64,000 nucleotides of DNA. Origin: Hippopus hippopus. Lineage: Eukaryota > Mollusca > Bivalvia > Cardiida > Cardiidae. Location of the stretch: the NCBI GenBank assembly GCA_946811185.2, contig OX328097.1, positions 28,047,627-28,111,626 of the forward strand, in the 5' to 3' direction. Below, in pieces: positions 21,221 through 33,341 of the stretch (positions are counted from its first letter, which is position 1; each line of letters opens with the position of its first letter). The notes beneath the pieces were generated by a model, which made no database searches, had not been told where the DNA came from, and saw only the letters and a list, made by a program, of their open reading frames with translations. The translations under genes and the position numbers were made by a program.

Positions 21221-21433
21221 TTAACTCTGAACCACACAATCCCAAGTTTTAATGACCATGAGAAAGAATCCTTTTGAAAACATTGAGGGAAAAGGAGAAA
21301 ATGCTGGTAACCAGCATTTTCTCCTTTTCCCCCCATGTTTTCTACTGTTTCAGAAACAAATCTAATCATTTGTTGTCTGCAAAAGCTTTCAATTTGGACA
21401 AGTCTACTATTTTGTCGTGTGGTGAAGAGTTAG
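21221..21433 (+). mobile_element. HP-A MITE
   Basis: TTAACTCTGAACCACAC to GGTGAAGAGTTAG. The hairpin is intact. A 15-bp deletion lies in the right half. Confidence 0.86.
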
Positions 21434-21439
21434 CTACTC

Positions 21440-21598
21440 AGCCTCTGAAATAATTCTGCAGCAGACAACTTTGAAAACATGAATGACCTGAAAATATTGT
21501 TGTTAAAGGAAATACTGCTGATTATCAGGACCTTCTCCTTTTGCCATAGTATTTTCAAAAGGTTATCTGCTGTAAGAGGAGAGCCATAGGTTAGATAT
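21440..21598 (-). mobile_element. degenerate HP-A remnant
   Basis: Fragments such as ACTTTGAAAACATGAATG and CTTCTCCTTTTGCCATAG suggest an old HP-A copy. Confidence 0.4.
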
Positions 21599-21960
21599 TA
21601 ACCCCTATAGCACAGAATATTACCATTGGACATTTTTCAGTCCAGATATATTTAGACCCATATGAGTGCAGTTTCAAGGTTGTATTGTTTTATTGTGCTC
21701 AGCAAAGTAGACAGTAATGATCAAGGATCAGACTGCATGTTTTGTACCATCAGATTTTTATCATAGGCAACTGTAGTTGGTAAAGGAGTAAGGAGGATAT
21801 ACTCTTGAGGTGCCAAATAGATTTTGGGTCAGTTAAAAAAGTTCAGGTATTGCAGTATCAAGGTTATTTAGTATGAATATCAAATCAAGAATCAGAAATT
21901 ACAGACCCAAGATCAGACTGCATATTCTGTATGATCTGAACTTAGTCTAAACTGAATGAA
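21598..21960. repeat. two decayed HP-B-like remnants
   Basis: TTAACCCCTATAGCAC near 21598 and two hairpin cores (GGATCAGACTGCATG, then AGATCAGACTGCATATTC) show related but old elements. Confidence 0.45.
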
Positions 21961-21995
21961 AAAGTACCAGATATTGCTAGTAGCATTTTACAAAC

Positions 21996-22217
21996 TTGTT
22001 ACCAATTTACAAAAATTTAGACTCAAGCAAAATTGAGTGCATTTGCAGAAAACAAATCATAATGTTGATCAAAATACAGCGATTTCCATCAACAAAATGC
22101 TAGAAAACATTGTGGAAAAAAGGAGGAAATGCTGGTTACCTGCAGTTTCTCCTTTACCCATATTATTGTCAAGAGCTGTCTCTGTTAGGGTTTAAAGGAT
22201 TGTTCAGTAACGGGTTT
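21996..22217 (-). mobile_element. HP-A MITE, diverged
   Basis: Right end TTACAAAAATTTAGACTC, hairpin GCTGGTTACCTGCAG, left end TTCAGTAACGGG. Confidence 0.7.
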
Positions 22218-22450
22218 TGCCACCAGACTGTTAATTTGTAGCCCAGCTGAAATTACTTGTGGAGGTCCTGGACTGTCAACAATGATTGTATTTTCCCTGG
22301 TTTTCTTTAGGTAACATCCATTGTTAGATGGTAATGAGAAAAAAAGATTATAGTATGCTGACTGCATCATAGAATGTTAAATTGTTCATTTACTGTGAGA
22401 AAAGTCAATGGTTGCTAATGCAATTGTAGATTACAATAAAACAGATTATA

Positions 22451-22713
22451 TGAGCCGCGCTCTGTGAAAAGGGGGCTTAATGCATCTGCGAAAAGTTTCG
22501 ACCCAGGTCAGCCTGCGCAGTCCGCGCAGGCTGACCTGGGCCGAAACTTTTCGCTATTGGTCGATTTTCTGCATGTCAAAGGATCAGTCTACCTCATGAT
22601 TGAGTCGGTTGTTAAAAAAAGTGGCTATTATGGATCCACAAGTATGTGATGGCTTTCTTGGTATGATGGATTACGGAGATACATTAAGCCCCCTTTTGCC
22701 AGAGCATGGTTCA
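22451..22713 (+). mobile_element. family C MITE, best copy
   Basis: Terminal inverted repeats TGAGCCGCGCTCTG and CCAGAGCATGGTTCA extend through GGGGGCTTAATGCATCT. The inner hairpin has CCCAGGTCAGCCTGCGC and GCGCAGGCTGACCTGGG arms, 17 bp, with a 5-base loop AGTCC. It is markedly GC-rich against the intron. Confidence 0.88.
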
Positions 22714-22739
22714 TATATATTAGTAAAATAGTTGCACCT

Positions 22740-24978
22740 CTGTTTATACTGGGTTTGATGTTCTGGCATGAGTAATATGAAATAGGGTAGAAATAAGAAT
22801 CTGGCTGCTACATATACCTACAAACCATTATTTTTGTGTCTGAAATGAACTTGACCTCAGGGCAGCAGCTACCAGTCAAGCTGTTTCAACATCTGGTGAG
22901 AAGTACGAGACGAATACTGCAAGCTGTTATCCAAGCCCAAAGTGGAAGTACGCAATATCGACTGATTGGGTGCGCGCATTCTTTGAATGTTACTTTCAAA
23001 CTGTTTGAAGTTCTATTTTGACATTAAATTCCAAATTTTTACCAAACTTGAAACTTTTTTATTTTTCTTAAATTTGAATGCAATATCAAAGTAAAAAAAG
23101 AAAGATCACTTCAGAAAATCAAACCAAAAAGAAATGAGATTACAATATGCAAAATTGTAGTCGGTCTGTATATCAGGGGCTCTTGCGTGAATTTGTCTTG
23201 ACAAATATGCTGCTCCCTTGATAATCATTGCAAAAAAAAAGAGATTGCGTGGCCCCTTAGAACGAAATTATGACAGCTTGTAAGGCAAACAAGATTTATC
23301 TCTTTACAAAAACTATTTTATAGTTTGTACTGGTGCAGGATGCTGATAAGGCTGTTTTGTCTCTGATAGATAGAAAAAATGAGTACCTTCATGTCATGTC
23401 AAAGGCTTGTAATTTTTCACCACCTAGCCATTAGGGTTAAATCTTAGGTCAACAAAAATTGATTGCTGTATCATTCTAAGTGACAGGTCAGAGAAATGTA
23501 CATGCTTTAATTAAGTTAGGGAATGCATTGGAGCGCATCTCTTGGTGCCTGCCTGTCTGGGAGGGCAAGATTCCTGGGCTAGGTAAACAAGTCAGAAACT
23601 CCCACTCCAGCTTGGAACTATATCCCAGAAATCCCTCATGATTTAGCTGTGATATATTGTGGGCCATTATTCTATCCTTCACATGGACACATTAGGCTCC
23701 AAAATTGATGAGCATCTCAAATGCCTACTTTCATTGGCTCAATGCTTTCATGTTTTTTCCATTTTGTGGCTGACAAATAAGAGCCCCCATTAGCACAATT
23801 TGGTCATTATGGATTTCCTTACACTTTCCACAGTGTAAATAGACTATGGCCAAGTACTTCTTGAAAGTAAAATTGATATGCTTTCTTAAATATGAAAGAC
23901 AGTCATGTTTGAAAGTATATGCATTCTTTGCCAGAGTTCCACACAATGTACTGAACACTGAGAACCCACTATCATACTTTTTTTAACCCAGAAATGTTTG
24001 CTTTCAGGGCACTCTGGCTGTTGTCTCTTCATTCTGATATAGTTTCCTATCTTGTCTTCATTTCTTCAGGAAAATAATTAAAGGGTGATAGAATCTATGA
24101 GGTAATCAGCTTCTTTAATGCAGGTTTTCTTTCAGATGCCTGCTGACAATTGTCTTGGAAATGACATCTAAATAAAAATGTAAATGTGCAAAGTAAAACA
24201 TCAGAAAAATTACATTTTCTTATACACAAGTCATGTGAAGAAATGTCTTAAACCCCATAGGTAAGATTAAGGAAGATATCATTATTGCATCTGTGACAGA
24301 CCTCTTGGAAAAAGATTCTACCCAAATACTCTCCGAGTGTCATTACAAGGAGTGCCGAGTTCCACAAATTGACTTGAATGTTGGTGAGAATACTTTCTTT
24401 GTTCCATAATGTTTTTGCTGAATAAGCAAGCCATAGCACTAAGCTTAGCAACTAGGAATGATTGAATAAATTACTTTTTTTCATAGTGTTCTGTCCATGC
24501 TTTTCATAAGTAATGGAACCTTTTTAGTATTTTGAACTTCTTATTTTTTCTTCCAGCTTTGCCTTGAGTACCCACAATAGAAAGATCAACATGTCACAGT
24601 TTTAGGCAACATTTCACTAATCACTTTTGTCTTAGGCTATAAAAGAGAGGATAACTATCAATTTCTTCTCTCGCTATTAAACGTGTATCTATTTCAAATT
24701 CTCACCCTCTTACTTTTTTCTGTGCGTTTCAAATGATGATTTCCAATATTTATCGATGAACATAAAATTTATTATCAGTTAAACATTGACTTAGACTTGA
24801 TAACCAATTTGTTCCAGATGATAATTTACCAGCAGATTTATTCACAAAGCGTAAAAGTATGGTATTTGTTTCCTGTTCAAACAGTTGGAGAAAAATCAGT
24901 AGCGAGATACAACAAAAACATTTTGCTAAATTAGCCATAACTAAACCTCTTCAAAAATCAGAAGAACTTTTAAATCGT
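22740..24978. other. intron stretch without MITEs
   Basis: The longest interval lacking HP-A or HP-B copies. No exon of the TRIM gene is recognised. A 50-codon open frame at about 24240-24400 ends in a donor-like G|GTGAGA but has no convincing acceptor and no recognised family. Confidence 0.4.
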
Positions 24979-24979
24979 A

Positions 24980-25192
24980 TTAACTCTTTCCATACCTTAG
25001 ACGACACCAGGGGCTTTTGTGGACATTGTAGATCAAGATCAGACTGCACAGAAAATGCAGTCTGATCTCTGATCTACACTGTCCATTGCTGTATTCTAGA
25101 TTATGACCAAACTGTCTGTTGATCTTGCAGTGGAATTGTATTTGTAGCCTTTGAGAAAATGCAGTTTATTTATTCAGTAATGAAAGAGTTGT
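24980..25192 (+). mobile_element. HP-B-related MITE (variant ends)
   Basis: TTAACTCTTTCCATACC to AATGAAAGAGTT, around the HP-B hairpin (AGATCAGACTGCACAG, AAAA, TGCAGTCTGATCT). The flanking arms differ from HP-B, indicating a sister family that keeps the core. Confidence 0.7.
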
Positions 25193-25196
25193 AAGT

Positions 25197-25290
25197 GTCT
25201 TCAAGCACAAACTAAATATGGCTCTTATGATGGGAACTGTCTATGAGAGGTTAGAAAATATTTAGGGAAAAGGAGAAAATACTGCATCTG
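25197..25290 (-). mobile_element. HP-A fragment
   Basis: Middle part only: AAATATGGCTCTTATGATGG through GGGAAAAGGAGAAAATACTG, ending at the hairpin apex. Confidence 0.6.
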
Positions 25291-25364
25291 AGTTAATAAA
25301 GACTGTTAATGCAAAGAAGGCGATTGTTGCTTATAACAAGATGGAGTGTTATGTTACATTCATA

Positions 25365-25855
25365 CGGAGCCCGGTAGGTGTCATGCTCTACACATTTTTT
25401 ATTTCGAAATAGCAAAATCCTTAATCGTTCAAACGAAATTCTATTTCGAGAAAACGAAATACTAAATTGTTAAAACAAAATGCTATTTCGATAAAACAAA
25501 ATACTATTTCGAGAAAATGAAATGGGTATGTTTGGAACACTTGGTTGTCATCGTCCGCCATGGCCATGTGAGATGAGTCATCATCTCACATGGCCATGGC
25601 GGACGATGACAACCAAGTGTTCCAAACATACCCATTTCATTTTCTCGAAATAGTATTTCGTTTTATCGAAACAGTATTTCGTTTTAATGATTTAGTATTT
25701 CGTTTTCTCGAAATAGTATTTCGTTTGATCGAAATAACATTTCGTTTTAACGATTTAGTATTTCATTTTCTCGAAATAGTATTTCGTTTGAACGATTTAG
25801 GATTTTGTTATTTCGAAATAAGAAATGTGTAGAGCATGACACCTACAGGGCTCCG
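25365..25855. mobile_element. foldback element, about 490 bp palindrome
   Basis: The whole element is an inverted repeat centred near 25578 (AGATGA GTCA TCATCT). Outer ends are CGGAGCCCGGTAGGTGTCAT and its near-complement ending GGGCTCCG. The inner 80-90 bp of each arm are perfect complements. Further out the arms consist of short repeats of ACGAAATACTATTTCGAGAA type. The right arm (about 275 bp) is longer than the left (about 212 bp). The 80-codon frame in the right arm with FRFxEIVFRxND repeats is a by-product. Confidence 0.92.
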
Positions 25856-26614
25856 TACATTCCAGATGGTAGATAGATTTTCTTCTTACAATTTCCAATG
25901 TATGTACAGTTCCACATGATTACAGCTGTAACAGCCAAGCTCTGTGACATTAACTACCCCCTAAATGTTCATTTTATTGACATATACAGCATTCTGTATT
26001 CTAGTGGGTCAGGCTGGATAGATGTCTTATTATTATAACGTGACAAACTTTCAGACTAAAGCTGTTTGTTTTCTATGTGCTGACTATTTGGTTCCCAAAA
26101 TAACATTGAGTTTTTCTGTTCTCAATGAACAATACCCTCTTCTTTCAACTATTTTGTTTCTGCTTTTAATGATTGTCATACTTTAAAAAAGAAAATCTCT
26201 TAAATATGGGAAGACATTCCTTGAGATTTGAAAACCATAACATGCATAAGTTGATTCTCTGATAGATCTGATGTTCTGTATTTATGTTAATCTGGACTTT
26301 GTTAGTTCACCTGAGCACAACAACTTGAAATTAACTTTTGTGATTGGGTAAATACCTGTTTTGGTGTTTTTTAATATTCTCTTGCTTGTCAATAAATTCT
26401 TCAACAGAATTTTCCAGAAACTGATGAATCAAGTCAAATTTTATTCACAAACAGATTAGTGGTAGGTACAGAACTTTTGTTTAAATAGTCCACATCATAC
26501 GACAGAGATAGCCATTTCCATTGTATTTCGAAAAAAAAATAGAATAAAACTCTTCTTTTCTTGTTACTGAAAAGTCCAGTCATTTGTTTCGTTAACATAG
26601 CCCTCTTTTTAGGT

Positions 26615-26845
26615 TTAACCCTAATTTCCACACAATCCCGCCTTTTGAAGACCCTGAAAAACAAGCCTTTTGAAAGCATTGTGGGAAAAGGAGAAAATGC
26701 TGGTAACCAGCATTTTCTCCTTTTCCTATAATGTTTTCTACCCTTCCCAAAACCAAGTTCAGTTTTTCAGACACATTTATTTTGTTGTCTGCAAATGTTT
26801 TGAATTTGGACAAGTCCAAAATTTTGTTGTATGGTGAAGAGTTAA
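26615..26845 (+). mobile_element. HP-A MITE
   Basis: TTAACCCTAATTTCC to GGTGAAGAGTTAA, complete hairpin. The inner right half has TTTTGTTGTCTGCAAATG. Confidence 0.9.
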
Positions 26846-27012
26846 GTTATGTGACCTCATATGTCTGTGAAGCAAGACTGGCACCTAGTAGTAATTACAG
26901 TGTGGCTAATCAATTCTCTCTGTATTTAAAGGTACAGATTGTGTTGGTGATTTATGGTTTTGCAACCCATTCTCCTGGACTGCAACTATAGGACTCACCA
27001 AAATTTATTACC

Positions 27013-27241
27013 TGTAACTCTTTACCAGATGACAAAACTATAGACTGGTCCAAATTAAAAGCATTTGTGGATGACAAATTGAACATTGCTCAATTATGGA
27101 ATTTGTGTCTGAACGAGTAGAAAAAATTGGGGGAAAAGGAGAAAATGCTGGTTACCATTATTTTCTCCTTTTCCCACATTATTTTGAAAAGCCTTATTCT
27201 TCAGGGTCCTTAAAACTTGGAATCGTGTGGAAAAGAGCTAA
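27013..27241 (-). mobile_element. HP-A MITE
   Basis: GTAACTCTTTACCAGATGAC to GTGGAAAAGAGCTAAG. The hairpin apex has changed to GGTTACCATTATTT. Confidence 0.85.
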
Positions 27242-27302
27242 GTATCAAAGCAAAATAGTAGAAAATGTAGAAATGATACATGTGTAAATTCTTTTTTCGG
27301 AA

Positions 27303-27533
27303 CTAACATTTTACCACATAATCCCAAATTTTAACGATCAGGACTGAAGTGTTTTTTAAAAAGCATTGTGGGGAAGGGAGAAAATGCTGGTTACTAGCAC
27401 TTTCTCCTTTTCCCACAACATTTTCTATCCTTTCACAGACAAACTTCATGATTTCAGCCACACTCAATTTGTTGTCTGCATTATGCTTTGAAACTGGACT
27501 GGTCTAAAATTCTGTCTTGTGAAACAGAGTAAT
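27303..27533 (+). mobile_element. HP-A MITE, diverged
   Basis: Left ATTTTACCACATAATCCC, hairpin GCTGGTTACTAGC, right end GTGAAACAGAGTAAT. Confidence 0.78.
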
Positions 27534-27544
27534 ATATATTAGTT

Positions 27545-28420
27545 TAAACCATTCCCCTCTCCCCATAAAAAAACCCCCAAGTTTTCATTTCATGTTCATG
27601 ATGTGATTTTAAATTGTCTTAAGTTGTGTGTTTTGTAAGATCTGAAAGTACACTATTTCAGATTTGACAGTTTGAGAGTTTATTATTTTGCATTTGGACA
27701 ACAGAAAAGAACTTTGACTGCTCTTCTTTTGAGTTTCAAACTGAACTTAGAAAGCAACATTTCTATACCCCAATTCTTATTGCTCCTTTGTTTTCAATTT
27801 AGAATTGCAGTATTTTAAACAGAACAGATCTTGAAAGTATTGGAGGTGTCTATGAAATATTTCATGGTTAACTGTTGAGAGCCATACACAAAATGAAAAA
27901 TGTAATTTCAAATTAAACTCTGTTTGCTTTGCACTTCATTAATGATTACTCAGGAGTCACAAATTTGCATATTCAACAAAGCAAAAAACTAGATTAGATC
28001 TGTGATTTTTCCATTTTTCATGGAAATGTTTGCTTGCAATTTCATGAATGTTTGGAATCATTATAAATCAAGCCTGCAGCTAGCATAAATCAAAATGCCA
28101 CCATCCTATTTTGGATCCTGTCCCACCCATGGATATTTATCATGGGTAATTTTGTAATTGAATGATGTATTCTAGCATTCAGGTATCACAGGTATGCTCC
28201 TCTAACCCTAGAAGTGAGACTGCCAACCTGAACCCTCCCTAAAGGTGGAACTCGAATTTTCTGTACCATGAATTGATTTTTACCTTGAAAGAGTACTGAA
28301 GGAGTTAAAATTAATCATTTTGAATTGGTCGAAAACCTCACTGGTTACAAATGCACCTATAACAAATAAAAGCGGTTTAAGATACCTTGTTCCGCGTATT
28401 TTTGGGCTGCAATTACGTAC
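27545..28420. other. intron without recognised features
   Basis: AT-rich sequence with no exon and no clear repeat. Nothing more can be supported. Confidence 0.4.
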
Positions 28421-28428
28421 CTCACATA

Positions 28429-28650
28429 CTGACCATTTGCCAAACAATCCCAAATTTTCATGACCCTGAGAAAAAAGCTTTTGAAAAAAAAAAAATGAGA
28501 AAATGCTGGTAACTAGCATTTTTTTCTTTTCCTACAATGTTTTCTACCCTTTTTGATACAAATACATCATTTTTCCGAAGTTAATTTGTAGTCTGCAAAT
28601 GCTTTCAATGTGGACCAGTCTAAAATTTTGTAGTTTTTTAAAGGCTTAAG
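28429..28650 (+). mobile_element. HP-A MITE with poly-A in the arm
   Basis: Left ACCATTTGCCAAACAATCCC. An A-run replaces ACATTGTGGG of the first hairpin arm, while the second arm is intact. Right end is TTTTAAAGGCTTAAG. Confidence 0.8.
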
Positions 28651-28699
28651 CCAATTTTAAATTCCAGTAAGACCAGCCGCCATTTTTCATTCAGATATT

Positions 28700-29990
28700 T
28701 TTATCCCTCACTGAAAGGCGGTTGGGAATATGGTAATAGTAGCCATCTGTCCTTCTGTCATTCCGTCCTTCCATTCTTCCATCCACTTTCTTGTCCAGAG
28801 CATAACTCAAAAACTATAAGTGGTGTAAACATGAAACTTGACATGGGGGATAGATCTCATCAAGGAGAAGTGCAGTGCACAAGAACCATAACTCTTGATT
28901 GCATAATTTAGGAGTTATTGCCCTTTGTTACTTTTTCTTTCTTTCTTTGTCCAGAGCATAACTTGAAAACTACATGAGGTCTAAAAATGAAACTTCAATT
29001 GTTGATAGATGACATGGGGGAGAAGTGCAGTGTACAAGAACCATAACTTTCAGTGCCATAATTTAGGAGTTATTGCCCTTTGCTATTTTTCATACTTAAA
29101 TTTTGTCCAGAGCATAACTCAAAAACTATTATAGGTGTAAATATGATACTTTACAGCTGGATAGATCTCATCAAGGAGAAGTGCAGTGCACAAGAACCAT
29201 AACTCTTGATTAAATAATTTAGGAGTTATTGCCCTTTGTTTTTTTTTTTACTTAGATTTTGTCAAGCGCGTAACTTGTGAACTACATGAGATAAACATGA
29301 AACTTTACAGACTGATAGATGACATTGAGGAGAAGTGCAGTGTACAAGAACCATAACTTTCAGTGTCATGATTTAGGAGTTATTTCCCTTTTATATTTTT
29401 CTAAGTTAAATTTTGTCTGGAGCATAACTAGAAAACTATTAGAGGTCTCAATATGATACTTAAAAGTGCATAGATCAAATTGAGGAGAAGTGCAGTGCAC
29501 AGATCCATAACTCTTGAATGCATAGTTAAGGAGTTATTGCCCTATGTTATTTTTCTAACTTAAATTTTGTCCAGAGTATAACTTGAAAACTACATGAGCT
29601 ATAAACATGAAACTTCACAGGTTGATAGATGACATTCAGGAAAAGTGCAGTGCACAGGAACCATAACGTTCAGTACCATAATTTAGGAGATTTTGCCTTT
29701 TGTTATTTTTCATACATAAATTTTGTCTCGAAAATTGTAGAAGGTATCAGTGTGAGACTTAAGACGTAGGCAGATTTTATTGAGGAGAAGACTTAGTGCA
29801 GTACCATGATTTTGGAGTTATATCCCTTTCTTAATTTTTGAGTCTCAAGGTTTTTTTGGAGCATAACTCAAGCCATATTAACTTCACAGCTGGATAATTG
29901 TCACTGAGGACTAGTGCAGTACTGCAAGAATGGTAATTCTACCCATCATGATATTTTATTTATTGCTCTTTGTTGTTTTTTAAATTTTTT
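28700..29990 (+). repeat. 156-bp tandem array in a Helentron/pearl-like element
   Basis: After a GTCCTTCTGTCATTCCGTCC-type leader, units begin TTTGTCCAGAGCATAACT near 28790, 28947, 29103, 29259, 29413, 29567 and 29723, a period of 154-156 bp, with a last decayed unit near 29860. Each contains AGGAGAAGTGCAGTG and TTTAGGAGTTATTGCCC. The architecture (leader plus internal tandem units) resembles the element at 37903. The far end is not defined. Confidence 0.85.
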
Positions 29991-30558
29991 TCCTGTCTGA
30001 TTTCATATGTGCTTACATTTGACAGCTACATAAGAAAAGTGTACCTTGTTGAAGTTTTTTAGTTTACTTTGTATTTAGCATTGTCAGAAAATAATTCTTA
30101 AATCTAGCTGTTTTGGTCTCTAAACCAACCTACAAGAAGACACACATCTTTTTTTGAGTAAGCATTCGGCAGGGGATGGCCATGTCAACATGGCTCTCGT
30201 TATACATTAGAAGACCTACTGTGCTAATTTAATCCAATATACTGTACTGTATTCATACAGTATTGTTATATTCATTAACTGGTTACTAGTATAGATTCAT
30301 GGTTAGAATTGAATGATCTGTTGAAGATTTCATAAATTTGGCAATGTTGGCAAATATCTACCGGTATTTCTAATTAGAAGTGTGTTTGATGTAGAGCAAC
30401 AGGCTATAATAAATTGTTGTTCTAGTTACAGATAACCAAGCAAAAATTGGGCTTAGAAAATTGCGGGAAGTGCTGCAGATCTCTTGTAGTATCATAACAT
30501 CATTGATAATATAATGGCAAAGTGCATAATGTTTTCATGAGAGATTGAGTGTGTAATC

Positions 30559-30773
30559 TTAACCCTTAAGTTGCTTAAAGCATGACTCAATGACCTTTTG
30601 CGGACAGTGTAGATCAAGATCAGACTGCACAGAATGTGCAGTCTGATCTTGGATCTACACTGTCTAACAAGGAGATATTTTCCCCCTAAACTATAAATTT
30701 GAAATAGCAAGGTTTTGGGTTTTCACTATCGGTTTGAAAGTTTCATTTACTTTATTTAGCAGGATAAAGGTTT
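30559..30773 (+). mobile_element. HP-B MITE, full length
   Basis: TTAACCCTTAAGTTGC to TTAGCAGGATAAAGGTTTA. The hairpin is perfect over GTGTAGATCAAGATCAGACT and complement apart from one inserted G. Confidence 0.88.
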
Positions 30774-31334
30774 ACCCCGTTCCCTAATGTAAGAGACTCA
30801 TACTTGGACTTATTTGCTATCGTTGACTATTGAAAACAGTTTGGCAAATGGAAAAAAACTGAGCAGACTAGTGAGCAAGACTGATTAATGGTTAAAGTAT
30901 CCCCTTTTCTCAGAGACACTTTGTTCCCATTTTCTTGTATTTTTCTGTGAACACTTTGTTATTTCATGGTTCAGGATCGTTCATCTAGAAGCAGATGCAC
31001 ACTTGACTGATAAAGCTAGAGCATTATTTGAAGAGTCTCTTATGTTTCTTTTTAGAATTAGTGCATACATTTTTATCTACCTTCATTTACCTGTATGCAG
31101 GTTCTTTGAAAGGCCCCGTAGTGGCCAGATATAAACAATTCTGTAAATAAAACAAAGTTAAATTTCATTTATACCAATTAAAAGCGTGGTGGTTATTGCA
31201 AGTCTGACAATTTGTCCTTTGGTTTAGTTTTAAAGTGTGGTTTGGTCAAGGTTGCAGCCACTTGCAGCTCAAGACAATAAAACTACAAGTAATGTTGGCA
31301 ACATGGAAAAACTATTTTTATGGATTTTATTATG

Positions 31335-31580
31335 GTACACCAAAACTTTTACTCCACTTTGGTAACCTGCATTTTCTGATTTCATACAATATTTTCTACC
31401 TTATCCCTAACAAGTCCCTTCATTTTAGCTATGTTTAACCCTTTACCAAACAATCCAGGTTTGAACGAATAGAAAGTAGGCCTTTTGAAAACTTGACTGG
31501 TTGTAAAAATGCTGGTAAACAGCATTTTGCCCTTTTTTCCACTATGTTTTCTATCCTTTCTAAGAAAAAGATTTTTCTTA
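31335..31580 (+). mobile_element. HP-A inserted beside an HP-A remnant
   Basis: 31335-31434 carries the second hairpin arm and following segment of one copy (ACCTGCATTTTCTGATTTC, TTTTCTACC). A second copy starts at TTAA 31435 (CCCTTTACCAAACAATCC) and ends after its hairpin. Confidence 0.7.
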
Positions 31581-31911
31581 AAAGGGTATAATAAATGTGA
31601 CACACCAAAATCATCAGTGGCATGATATGGTAAGAGGTCGGCATGATGGACAATAATTACACTTGACGTGAAACATGCTGTTGTACACCCCAGACTCATT
31701 TGCTGATTAGTCACAACAGTTCATGCAAAATTTGCACTTGCTAGTAGATACATGAATCTGTATTTATCAGGTCATTATCACTGAGTTAATGCTAGATAAA
31801 TCATTTTGATTACTTCAATTAGCTTGCTTTTCATTCCTGGGGAATTTTATTGGTCTTATTATGCTTCTAGGGACCTCTTGTACTGATGGTTTTTATGCAA
31901 GAGAATTTAAG

Positions 31912-32129
31912 GCTGTATCAGACAACAAAAAAGTTGACTTTTCCACATTGAAAATACATGTATTCACAGACCACAAATAAAATCTGTGTCAAATAATTTT
32001 TTTTTCTATGTTAGGGTAGAAAACATGAAAAAGGAGAAAATGCTACCTACTAGAATTTTCTACTTTTTCCACCATGTTTTCCAAAGCTTTTGGGTTGTTA
32101 AATCTTCGGGATTATGTGGTAATGGGTTG
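31912..32129 (-). mobile_element. HP-A MITE, diverged
   Basis: Right TCAGACAACAAAAAAGTTG, reduced hairpin (GAAAATGCTACCTACTAG), left end TGGTAATGGGTTGA. Confidence 0.75.
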
Positions 32130-32303
32130 ATTGTATTTAAAAATTGGAGTTTGATGAGGATTTTGGGAATTATTTCCTTTGATACCAACTAAACCATACA
32201 GAACCTTTCTTTTCATATGGATTCAGTTGCACTTAGACCTACAGAAACCTATGGGAAATTACACAATGCACAATCATGCAAGGAAAAGGGTTCAAATGCA
32301 GTG

Positions 32304-32531
32304 TATCTCTTTACCACACAATGGCGAGTTTTAATGGCCCTTAGAAAGAAGCCTTTTGAAAACATTGAGGGAAAAGGAGAAAATGCTGGTAACCAGCATT
32401 TTCTCCTTTCCCCACAATGTTTTTTACTCTTTCAGAAACAAATCTAAACATTTGAGCAACACATGATTTGTTGTCTGCAAAAGCTTTCAATTTGGACAAG
32501 TTTACTATTTTGTTGTGTGGTAAAGGGTTAA
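32304..32531 (+). mobile_element. HP-A MITE
   Basis: TATCTCTTTACCACACAATG to GGTAAAGGGTTAA, complete hairpin. The inner sequence AAAAGCTTTCAATTTGGACA matches the copy at 21221, so the two form a subfamily. Confidence 0.88.
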
Positions 32532-32644
32532 ATGTTTTTTTTTTTTGACGGAATATCGGGCAAATGAGCAGTGTAGATCTACAATGTCTACACCAGCTAA
32601 ATGTTTACTAAAGGTACAAAATTGCAATGCTAAAATGCAACTTA

Positions 32645-33092
32645 CAGACAACAAAATTTTAGTGGTCTGTCAAATATTAGAAATTGTCTGTAACCCTTTA
32701 CCACACAATCCCCACTTAAACGACCTTGAGAAAGAAAGCTTTTGAAAATATTGTGGAAAAAGGAGAAAATGCTGGTTACCAGCATTTTCTCCTTTTTCCA
32801 CAATGTTGTCTATGCTTCCAAAAACAAATTTCAATTTTTGAGTTACACTGATTGTGTTGTCTGCACAAATGCTTTGGATTTCGACAGGTCTAACATCTCT
32901 TCGTCTGGTAAAGGGTTAAAAGGGTAGAAATTATTGTTGGAAAAGGAAAATATGCTGGTTACCAGCATTTTTTTGCATTGTTTTCTACTTTTTCTGAGCC
33001 ACGTTTCAAACTTTTTTCCTCGGTTAATTGGTGGTGTGCAAGTGCTTTCAATTTGGCCAAGTCTAAAAATTTGTGGCCTGGTACAGAGTAAA
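32645..33092. mobile_element. symmetric HP-A hosting another HP-A
   Basis: Outer copy. A right-end segment (CAGACAACAAAATTTTAG) precedes the insert. After 32919 it resumes AAGGGTAGAAATTATTGTTGG with the hairpin and a second right end in opposite orientation (GTGCTTTCAATTTGGCCAAG, GGTACAGAGTAAAG). Confidence 0.78.
32691..32919 (+). mobile_element. inner HP-A MITE
   Basis: TAACCCTTTACCACACAATC to GGTAAAGGGTTAA with a perfect hairpin. It sits in the TTTGTCTTTGAAAGGG segment of its host, the same segment used at 18598. Confidence 0.88.
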
Positions 33093-33132
33093 GTCATGCA
33101 GTAGGTTCAGCCCTACAAGTATATATAGTTCG

Positions 33133-33341
33133 TTAACCTTTATCCTGCAAAATAACTAAAACGAAATTTTCAGTTCAATAGTAAAAACCCATATATTGCT
33201 ATTTCAAAGTATGTTTTCAGGAAAAATGTGTCCCTATTGGACAGTGTAGATCCAAGATCAGACTGCACATTCTGTGCAGTCTGATCTTGATCTGCACTGT
33301 CCACAAAGGTCAGTGAGTCACGCTTAGCAGTGTAAGGGACC
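33133..33341 (-). mobile_element. HP-B MITE
   Basis: TTAACCTTTATCCTGCAAAA to CACGCTTAGCAGTGTAAGGG. Hairpin arms AGATCAGACTGCACA and TGTGCAGTCTGATCT. Confidence 0.86.

Noticed and set aside
24240..24400. Possible exon ending in G|GTGAGA (frame KIKEDIIIASVTDLLEKD..)
   Set aside because: There is no pyrimidine tract or good acceptor, no recognised family, and open stretches of about 50 codons are expected by chance in this much sequence.
25590..25832. Frame with FRFLEIVFRLxD repeats resembling a repeat protein
   Set aside because: It lies entirely in one arm of the foldback palindrome and reflects its short nucleotide repeats.
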